Assembly: GCA_024743195.1 (NCBI GenBank)
Contig: JANSXE010000002.1
Span: forward strand, 248,001 to 312,000
Origin: Alphaproteobacteria bacterium
GTDB lineage: Bacteria; Pseudomonadota; Alphaproteobacteria; UBA8366; Aestuariispiraceae
Reading direction: 5' to 3'
DNA: 64,000 nucleotides
Within the stretch, counting starts at the first letter, position 1; the number at the start of each line of letters is the position of its first letter. The notes below the pieces were generated by a model. The model made no database searches, had not been told where the DNA came from, and saw only the letters and a program-made list of their open reading frames with translations. Below are positions 58,548 to 64,000 of the stretch, piece by piece. The translations under genes and the position numbers were made by a program.

Positions 58548-58589
58548 AAAGTGAAAAAGGATAGTCGCACTTTCCCGATTTTCTGGCAA
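58548..58589. promoter_or_regulatory. lrp-phhA divergent control region
   Basis: An inverted repeat AAAGTG (58548-58553) and CACTTT (58568-58573), 14 bp apart, is a plausible Lrp-type operator. On the minus strand TTGCCA (58584-58589) and GACTAT (58561-58566) are separated by 17 bp and could be the lrp promoter. The region is AT-richer than its surroundings. Confidence 0.45.
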
Positions 58590-58652
58590 GAACGCAAAGA
58601 ATTTCCCTGACTTCCCGCCCATACTTCCAGACCAGCGAAAGGAGGCGAGCCG

Positions 58653-59600
58653 ATGTCCGACACCCGCTATCCCGCGCCGGTCACATCCGCCGGCAAGCTG
58701 GGCGACGGTCCCTATTACGCGGCCCCCAATCCGGGCGCGCGCTACGGCGGCTATGCGGCGGATCAGGACTGGGAGGCCTATGACGCGGCCGCGCACGGCG
58801 TCTGGAAGACGCTGTTCGAGCGCCAGCGCGCGCTGCTGCCCGGCCGGGCGGACCAGCCTTTTCTGGACGGGCTGGAAGCGCTGCTCGGCGGGCTCGGGCC
58901 CGAGGCGGCGGGATCGATCCCGCGCTTTACCGAGCTCAACCGGGTGCTGGCCGAGCGCACCGGCTTCGAGATCGTCGGCGCGCCCGGCCTGATCCCGGAA
59001 GCGTCCTTCTTCGCCATGCTGGCCGACCGGGTGTTCCCGGTCACGCGCTGGATCCGCCGGCCGGAGGAGCTGGACTATCTGGAGGAGCCCGATCTCTTCC
59101 ACGATCTGTTCGGCCATGTCCCGCTATTGACCGATCCGGTCTTCGCCGACTTCATGCAGGCCTACGGCAAGGCCGGCCTGAAGGCGCTGGAAAGCGGCGA
59201 CATCGGCCGGCTCGCCCGGCTCTACTGGTACACGGTGGAGTTCGGCCTGATCAAACGGCCCGGCCGGGAGGCGAAGATCTATGGGGCCGGGATCGTCAGT
59301 TCGGCTGCGGAAACGCGCTTCGCCCTGGAGAGTTCGTCGCCGAACCGGCTCTATTTCGAGCGCGAACGCGTTCTGGCGACCGACTACCGGATCGACGATT
59401 TCCAGGAAACCTACTGGGTGATCGAGGATTACGCGGACCTGTTCCACGCGCTCGACGGCTATGACGGCGGCGATCTGGCGGCGATCTACCGCCTGCTGGA
59501 CTTGCGGCCGGAGCACGCGCCGGGCGCGGTGCTGCCGACCGATCGGGTGCTGAGCCGGGGCGACGGCGCCTATCACGCCGCCAAGCGCCCCGCCGCCTGA
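58653..59600 (+). CDS. phhA: Phenylalanine 4-monooxygenase
   Basis: The 315-residue pterin-dependent aromatic amino acid hydroxylase converts phenylalanine to tyrosine. Non-heme iron ligands are in DLFHDLFGHVPLL (two His) and YWYTVEFGLI (Glu). Pterin contacts near FEIVGAPGLIPEASFFAML are present. GAAAGGAGGCGAG lies before the ATG. The pterin-recycling partner phhB is at 22515, far away. The divergent Lrp-type gene is the likely regulator. Confidence 0.96.
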   Translation: MSDTRYPAPVTSAGKLGDGPYYAAPNPGARYGGYAADQDWEAYDAAAHGVWKTLFERQRALLPGRADQPFLDGLEALLGGLGPEAAGSIPRFTELNRVLAERTGFEIVGAPGLIPEASFFAMLADRVFPVTRWIRRPEELDYLEEPDLFHDLFGHVPLLTDPVFADFMQAYGKAGLKALESGDIGRLARLYWYTVEFGLIKRPGREAKIYGAGIVSSAAETRFALESSSPNRLYFERERVLATDYRIDDFQETYWVIEDYADLFHALDGYDGGDLAAIYRLLDLRPEHAPGAVLPTDRVLSRGDGAYHAAKRPAA

Positions 59601-59611
59601 GGCGCCGCGGG

Positions 59612-60073
59612 TTACGCGTCGCGGTCGTCCGCCACGTCCAGCCGGCGCTCGACCCCCGCCGCCTTGCCGTTGATCGGGATGCTCTGACGGCGGCTTTCCG
59701 GCAGCGGACGGGTCAGGTCGATGTGCAACAACCCGTTCTCGAGCCGGGCCCCGTCGATCTCGATCCCTTCGGCCAGCACGAAGCTGCGCTGGAACTGGCG
59801 CGCCGCGATGCCGCGGTGCAGGAAGACGCGGTCCTCCTCCTTCTCGCGCCGCCGACCGGCGACGATCAACTGATCGCCGTCGCGGGTGACGTCCAGGTCC
59901 TCCTCCCCGAACCCGGCGACGGCCAGCGTGATGCGCAGGCGCGTGTCGTTCACCTGTTCGATATTGTACGGGGGGTAGCCCTCCGCGGACATCTTGGCGA
60001 CCCGGTCGAGCGTGCGCTCGAAATGCTCGAAGCCCAGCATCAGCGGGCTGCTCAACAGCGTCATGCGGCTCAT
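59612..60073 (-). CDS. Hsp20 family small heat shock protein (IbpA-like)
   Basis: The 153-residue protein has the alpha-crystallin domain, with YPPYNIEQVNDTRLRITLAVAG, GEEDLDVTRDGDQLIVAGRR and the C-terminal ARLENGLLHIDLTRPLPESRR motif. The N-terminal part starts MSRMTLLSSPLMLGFEHFERTLDR as in IbpA-like proteins. GGAGG lies 8-9 nt before ATG 60073. The upstream leader resembles a ROSE RNA thermometer. It converges with phhA. Confidence 0.94.
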   Translation of the reverse strand: MSRMTLLSSPLMLGFEHFERTLDRVAKMSAEGYPPYNIEQVNDTRLRITLAVAGFGEEDLDVTRDGDQLIVAGRRREKEEDRVFLHRGIAARQFQRSFVLAEGIEIDGARLENGLLHIDLTRPLPESRRQSIPINGKAAGVERRLDVADDRDA

Positions 60074-60172
60074 GGCGGCGACCTCCTTCAAGCGAACCCG
60101 CGCGATCCGACGGCGAGGGTCCCGACCCGCTCAAGCGGCGTCGGGCCCCGCCGCGCCCGCGTCTAGTGTGGG
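60074..60172 (-). promoter_or_regulatory. ROSE-like RNA thermometer leader of hsp20
   Basis: In the minus-strand leader the conserved UYGCU motif appears as TCGCT (plus 60091-60095). It lies three bases before AAGGAGG, so U-A, C-G, a G-G mismatch and U-A pairs close over the ribosome site, as in known ROSE elements of alphaproteobacterial small heat-shock genes. Upstream, a CTTGAT/CCCACAC pair (plus 60189-60194 and 60166-60172) is a weak heat-shock-type promoter. A perfect GCGCGCCC-GT-GGGCGCGC hairpin lies at 60194-60211. Confidence 0.55.
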
Positions 60173-60350
60173 AAGGGCGCCGGCGATTATCAAGCGCGCC
60201 CGTGGGCGCGCCTGAGAAAGCGTCGCAAAATCAATGCGGTACCGGGAAACCGCGATGCGCGCGCCGGCGATCCGCTGCGCCGCCGCCTGCGTATGCACAC
60301 CAGATTGACGACAGACCCCGAACCCGACGCAGAATGCGAGGACCCTCCCA

Positions 60351-61412
60351 ATGGCCTGCACCGCCTGCATGCTTCCCGACCGGCTGGACGACCTGCACTA
60401 CGCCTTCCTGTGGCCGCCTCAGGGGCACACGCTCTACAAGATCGCGCGCTACCTCGACGAACAGGACGCCGCCTACGACAACAACGTCGTCGACGGCTAC
60501 ATTCAGGTGAATGTGCGCGAGCCCAATCGGTTCATCGTCGCGCTTTGCGGGCTCCTGACCGAAGCCGAACGCCAGGACACGCGCATCCTTTTGAGCGATA
60601 GCGCTGCGCCGGGCCTCGGGGAATTCGGCAATGTCGTCAGCCTGGAGGGCATGATGACGCGGCTTCGCGGCGACTGGCTGATCTCGCTGCTCGGCGAGAA
60701 GCGCTATGCGTCGTACCGCCAGCCGATCGTCAGCCTGGAAGACGCCTTCGCGCCGATCGGCCACGAGTACCTGTTCCGCGGCTTCGAGGAGGACGGCGAT
60801 CTGGTCGCGCCCGCCGCCCTGTTCGAGAGCGCGAAGGACCCGCGCATCCTGTTCAACCTCGACCGCGCGGCGCGGCTATCCGCAGTCGAAACCGCCGCGC
60901 GATGCGCGGATGATGGGCTGATCTTCGTCAACTTCATGCCGGGATCGGTGTACGATCCCGGCGTCTGCCTGCGCACCACCGTGAACGCCATCGTCAAGGC
61001 GGAGATCCCGGCGGAGCGCGTGGTCTTCGAGATCGTCGAGAGCGAGCGGGTCAAGGACCTGGAGCATCTGCGCGGCATCGTGAACTTCTACCGCTCGGCC
61101 GGCTTCCGGATCGCGCTCGACGACTACGGCTCCGGCTACAACAACCTGACCACCATGATGCGGCTCGAGCCGGATTTCCTGAAGTTCGACAAGAGCCTGA
61201 TCCGCCACATGACGCACGGCGCGGAGCAGCGGGACCTGGTCGCCATGCTGGCCGAGCGCTGCCGGGCCGGCGGCGTCCGGACGATCGGCGAGGGCGTCGA
61301 AGACGCGGAGACCGCCGAGATCCTGCGCGACGCCGGCCTCGACTACGCGCAGGGCTATCACTTCGGCCGGCCGGCCCCCGTCGACGCGCCCGACTCCGCG
61401 GCGGCTGAGTAG
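60351..61412 (+). CDS. EAL-domain c-di-GMP phosphodiesterase with unrecognised N-terminal region
   Basis: The 353-residue protein has an EAL domain from about residue 118. Metal and substrate motifs look intact: HEYLFRGF (E, R), FVNFMPGSV (N), FEIVESE (E), DDYGSGYNNL (DD), PDFLKFDKSLI (D, K), TIGEGVE (E) and QGYHFGRP. The N-terminal 115 residues begin MACTACMLPDRLDDLHYAF; the CxxC pair could bind metal, but I recognise no known domain. It probably degrades c-di-GMP in the cytoplasm. Confidence 0.87.
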   Translation: MACTACMLPDRLDDLHYAFLWPPQGHTLYKIARYLDEQDAAYDNNVVDGYIQVNVREPNRFIVALCGLLTEAERQDTRILLSDSAAPGLGEFGNVVSLEGMMTRLRGDWLISLLGEKRYASYRQPIVSLEDAFAPIGHEYLFRGFEEDGDLVAPAALFESAKDPRILFNLDRAARLSAVETAARCADDGLIFVNFMPGSVYDPGVCLRTTVNAIVKAEIPAERVVFEIVESERVKDLEHLRGIVNFYRSAGFRIALDDYGSGYNNLTTMMRLEPDFLKFDKSLIRHMTHGAEQRDLVAMLAERCRAGGVRTIGEGVEDAETAEILRDAGLDYAQGYHFGRPAPVDAPDSAAAE

Positions 61413-61433
61413 GATCGCAGACCTTCGCCAAAG

Positions 61434-61547
61434 AGTATTGTGTCCCCGATTTATGTCCCCGATTTAAAAAGTATTCTGTCCCCGAATAAAATCTAAAATC
61501 GGGGACACAATACTTTATTTTAAAATCGGGGACACAATACTTTATTT
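61434..61547. repeat. AT-rich interspersed repeat island with inverted units
   Basis: Three forward units built on TGTCCCCGA (61434-61453, around 61454-61466 and 61469-61492) face two reverse units. The reverse units are an exact 27-bp tandem (61494-61520 and 61521-61547) carrying TCGGGGACACAATACT. AGTATTGTGTCCCCGATTT therefore pairs with its downstream copies in a long hairpin. It is far richer in AT than the surrounding genes. It resembles REP-like elements mobilised by transposase families. No transposase is seen here. Confidence 0.82.
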
Positions 61548-61703
61548 CACGGCGTCGCCGGCCGGCGCAGGATTTTCCGTCCGGCCTGCCTCCGGCCGTG
61601 AGAATTTCCGCGCCGGCCGGTCCCTTCAGACCCCTTTTCCGCGCCGTCTCTGGCAGGCTTCGCCGCGTTGCAATCCCTGATCGAGATCGGAGGAGCCAAG
61701 ATC

Positions 61704-63224
61704 ATGAGCGGCGAGCGCAAGGCGGCCGGGGCGACCGGCGGGCGCACCCTGTCCGAAGACGTGCTGAAGCGCGTCCGGGACCCGGGCCTCTTCGTCCAGG
61801 ACGCCTATATCGACGGCCGGTGGGTCGAGGCGGAGGACGGCCGCCGGCGCACCGTGATCGACGCGGCGACGGACCGGCCGCTGGGAAGCGTCCCGAGCCT
61901 GGGTGCGCGCGAGACGGAGCGTGCAATCGATGCGGCCGAACGCGCCTTCCCCGCCTGGCGCGCCCTGACCGCCTGGGCGCGCGGCGACATTTTGAACCGC
62001 TGGGGCGATTTGATGGGGACGCACAAGGCGGACCTCGCCGCCATCATGGTGTTGGAGCAGGGCAAGCCGCTCGCCGAGGCCGAGGGCGAGATCGACTATG
62101 CGCGCAGCTTCCTTCACTGGTTCGCCGAGGAGGGAAAGCGCCAATATGGCGAGGTGATACCCACCCACCTCTCCGGCGCCCGGCTGCAGGCCGCGCGCCA
62201 GCCGATCGGCGTCGCCGCCGCGATCACGCCCTGGAATTTCCCCAGCGCCATGATCACCCGCAAGGCCGGCGCGGCGCTGGCGGCCGGCTGCCCGATGATC
62301 GTGCGCCCGGCGGAGGAGACGCCCTTCAGCGCGACGGCGCTCGCCAAACTGGCGGAGGAGGCCGGCGTCCCCGCCGGCGTCTTCCAGGTCGTCACCGGCG
62401 ATCCGGAGCCGATCGCGGCGGCGCTGATGGACGCGAAGGCGGTGCGCGCGCTCAGCTTCACCGGCTCAACGCGCGTCGGCAAGCGGCTCGCCGAACAGGC
62501 GGCGCGGACCGTCAAGAAGGTGTCGTTGGAACTCGGCGGCCACGCGCCCTTCCTGGTGTTCGACGACGCGGATCTCGACCGCGCGGTCGACGGCGCGGTG
62601 AAGGCCAAGATGGCGACCACCGGCCAGGACTGTCTGGCGGTCAACCGCATCCTGGTCCAGCGCCCGCTCTATGAGGCCTTCTGCGAGACGTTCGCCGCAG
62701 CGATCGCCGCCATGAAAGTCGGCCCCGGGTTCGAGCCGGGGGTGGCGCTCGGCCCGCTGATGAACGCCGCCGCGGTGGAGAAATGCGTGGCCCACGTGCA
62801 GGACGCGCTCGCCAAGGGCGGGCGACTGCTGACCGGCGGCGGCCGGCATCCGGCCGGCGCGCTGTTCTTCGAGCCGACGGCGATCGCGGGCCTGACCCCC
62901 GACATGGCGATCTGGCGGGAGGAGACCTTCGGCCCCGTCGCGCCGATCGCGCCCTTCGAGGACGAGGCGGAGGCCGTGCGCCTCGCCAACGACAGCGACT
63001 ACGGCCTCGCCGCCTATCTCTACACCGAGGGGCTGAACCGCGCGCACCGGGTCTCCGAGGCGCTGGACTACGGCATGGTCGCGGTCAACACGCCCAAGAT
63101 GACGGGACCGCCCGTCCCCTTCGGCGGGGTCAAGGAATCGGGCCTCGGCCGCGAGGGCGCGCGCCATGGGCTCGACGACTACACCGAGATCAAATACGTC
63201 TGTTTCGGCGGCGCGGCCGCGTGA
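61704..63224 (+). CDS. gabD: NAD(P)-dependent aldehyde dehydrogenase (succinate-semialdehyde dehydrogenase-like)
   Basis: The 506-residue ALDH has a cofactor-binding ITPWNFPSAMI region and GSTRVGKRLAEQ. The catalytic Glu is in SLELGGHAPFLVF, and the nucleophile Cys lies in TTGQDCLAVNRI. EETFGPVAPI and PFGGVKESGLGREG follow. This set best matches succinate-semialdehyde dehydrogenases, but other substrates are possible. GGAGGAG precedes the ATG by 9-10 nt. It is 35 bp upstream of a class-III aminotransferase, so the pair may oxidise amino-derived semialdehydes such as that from GABA. Confidence 0.85.
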   Translation: MSGERKAAGATGGRTLSEDVLKRVRDPGLFVQDAYIDGRWVEAEDGRRRTVIDAATDRPLGSVPSLGARETERAIDAAERAFPAWRALTAWARGDILNRWGDLMGTHKADLAAIMVLEQGKPLAEAEGEIDYARSFLHWFAEEGKRQYGEVIPTHLSGARLQAARQPIGVAAAITPWNFPSAMITRKAGAALAAGCPMIVRPAEETPFSATALAKLAEEAGVPAGVFQVVTGDPEPIAAALMDAKAVRALSFTGSTRVGKRLAEQAARTVKKVSLELGGHAPFLVFDDADLDRAVDGAVKAKMATTGQDCLAVNRILVQRPLYEAFCETFAAAIAAMKVGPGFEPGVALGPLMNAAAVEKCVAHVQDALAKGGRLLTGGGRHPAGALFFEPTAIAGLTPDMAIWREETFGPVAPIAPFEDEAEAVRLANDSDYGLAAYLYTEGLNRAHRVSEALDYGMVAVNTPKMTGPPVPFGGVKESGLGREGARHGLDDYTEIKYVCFGGAAA

Positions 63225-63259
63225 TCGGCGCTGCGGCGCAGAAAGAGGGAGACGACAGC

Positions 63260-64000
63260 ATGGCGGACGCGACCCACAATCTCTCGCTGGAAGAGATGGA
63301 CCGGCAGTCGGTGATCCACCCCTTCACCGCGCTCAAGCCCTTCGCCGCGGGCGAGTTGGGCGGCCCACGCATCGTCGAGGGCGGCGAGGGGATTCGCATC
63401 CGCGATACGAACGGGGTCGAGCTGATCGACGGCTTCGCGGGCCTCTACTGCGTCAATGTCGGCTATGGCCGCACCGAGATCGCGGACGCGATCCACGAGC
63501 AGGCCAAGAAGCTCGCCTATTATCACGCCTACGCCGGCCATTCGAACGAGCCGACGATCCGGCTGTCCGACAAGATCCTGCGCAAGACGCCGGCCGGCAT
63601 GTCGAAGATCTTCTATGGCCTCGGCGGCTCGGACGCCAACGAGACCAACGTGAAGATCGTCTGGTACTACAACGCCGTGCGCGGCCTCCCGCAGAAGACC
63701 AAGATCGTCGCGCGACGGCGCGGCTACCACGGCGGCACGGTCTTTTCCGGATCGCTGACGGGCTTGGAGATCTTCCACACCGCCTTCAACCTGCCGGTTC
63801 CGCTGGCGCTGCACACCACGGCCCCGCACCACTACTGGCAGGCCGAGCCGGGGATGAGCGAGCGGGAGTTCTCCGCCCGATGCGCCGAGGATCTCGACCG
63901 GCTGATCGAGGCCGAGGGGCCGGAGACCGTCGGCGCCTTCATCGGGGAGCCCGTGCTCGGCACCGGCGGGATCATTCCTCCGCCCGAGGGCTATTGGGAG
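63260..64000 (+). CDS. Class-III (omega) aminotransferase, 3'-truncated by window edge
   Basis: The first 247 residues of a PLP-dependent class-III aminotransferase are visible. FAGLYCVNVGYGRTEIADA, FYGLGGSDANETNVKIVWYY and RGYHGGTVFSGSLTG are family motifs. The PLP lysine lies beyond the window. AGAGGGAG precedes the ATG. Its position after the aldehyde dehydrogenase suggests use of GABA, beta-alanine or a related omega-amino acid with pyruvate or 2-oxoglutarate. The substrate is not certain. Confidence 0.9.
   Translation, partial: MADATHNLSLEEMDRQSVIHPFTALKPFAAGELGGPRIVEGGEGIRIRDTNGVELIDGFAGLYCVNVGYGRTEIADAIHEQAKKLAYYHAYAGHSNEPTIRLSDKILRKTPAGMSKIFYGLGGSDANETNVKIVWYYNAVRGLPQKTKIVARRRGYHGGTVFSGSLTGLEIFHTAFNLPVPLALHTTAPHHYWQAEPGMSEREFSARCAEDLDRLIEAEGPETVGAFIGEPVLGTGGIIPPPEGYWE

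Noticed and set aside
61434-61547. CRISPR-like repeat array
   Set aside because: Units are unequal, in both orientations and have no uniform spacers; no cas genes.

Overview
The window is a very GC-rich (about 70%) chromosomal segment. It most likely comes from an alphaproteobacterium related to the Rhodospirillales. The evidence is gene content and order: rdgB-hemW, tRNA-Leu-rnd-kdsD-lptC-lptA-lptB-rpoN-hpf-ptsN, def-fmt, gltD-gltB, a long-type HPF, and an lpoA-like gene divergent from rsmI-yraN. No rRNA, CRISPR array, prophage or intact insertion sequence was seen. Most of the DNA is densely packed housekeeping sequence, and lineage below class is not certain.

Layout. 1-13 kb: end of rdgB, hemW, an orphan sensor kinase, the gltD-gltB glutamate synthase operon, uppP, an agmatinase-type ureohydrolase and an NDUFA9-like NAD-binding protein. 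13-22 kb: tRNA-Leu(CAG), an RNase D-type nuclease and the LPS/Kdo transport block (kdsD, lptC, lptA, lptB) leading into rpoN, hpf and ptsN. 22-36 kb: small enzymes (zincin, phhB, SDR), recX, a predicted cAMP-receptor-dependent small RNA, two tandem ABC-2 permeases, a DUF1223 protein, an AraC/MFS pair, a membrane-tethered glutamate-synthase-like FMN protein, fmt-def, rmuC and an MFS pump with a histidine-rich tail. 36-47 kb: thrS-infC (infC starts at a rare AUA codon), an LytS-type sensor kinase, a chemoreceptor, two glycosyltransferases, an alpha/beta hydrolase and an LpoA-like lipoprotein. 47-54 kb: rsmI-yraN-BON lipoprotein-SirB1-gshB, a RES-Xre toxin-antitoxin pair with a perfect operator palindrome, and comM. 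54-64 kb: a 1.1-kb degraded interval, two tandem paralogous Rossmann-fold proteins of unknown function, a NaChBac-type sodium channel, lrp/phhA, hsp20 with a ROSE-like leader, an EAL phosphodiesterase, an AT-rich inverted-repeat island, and an aldehyde dehydrogenase/aminotransferase pair cut by the window end.

How the genes work together. KdsD starts Kdo synthesis and LptC, LptA and LptB move finished LPS outwards. RpoN, HPF and PtsN are the usual regulatory companions of that block. GltD and GltB assimilate ammonium. PhhA and the unlinked PhhB form a phenylalanine hydroxylation cycle, with a divergent Lrp-type regulator as the likely controller. LpoA-like, RsmI, YraN and DolP-like genes recreate the enterobacterial yraL/yraM/yraN/yraP neighbourhood. 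The most novel-looking signals are non-coding: the CRP-site/small-RNA/terminator unit at 24.4-24.6 kb, the overlapping divergent start codons at 47.54 kb, the AUA start of infC, the ROSE-like hsp20 leader, the toxin-antitoxin operator and the repeat island at 61.4-61.5 kb.
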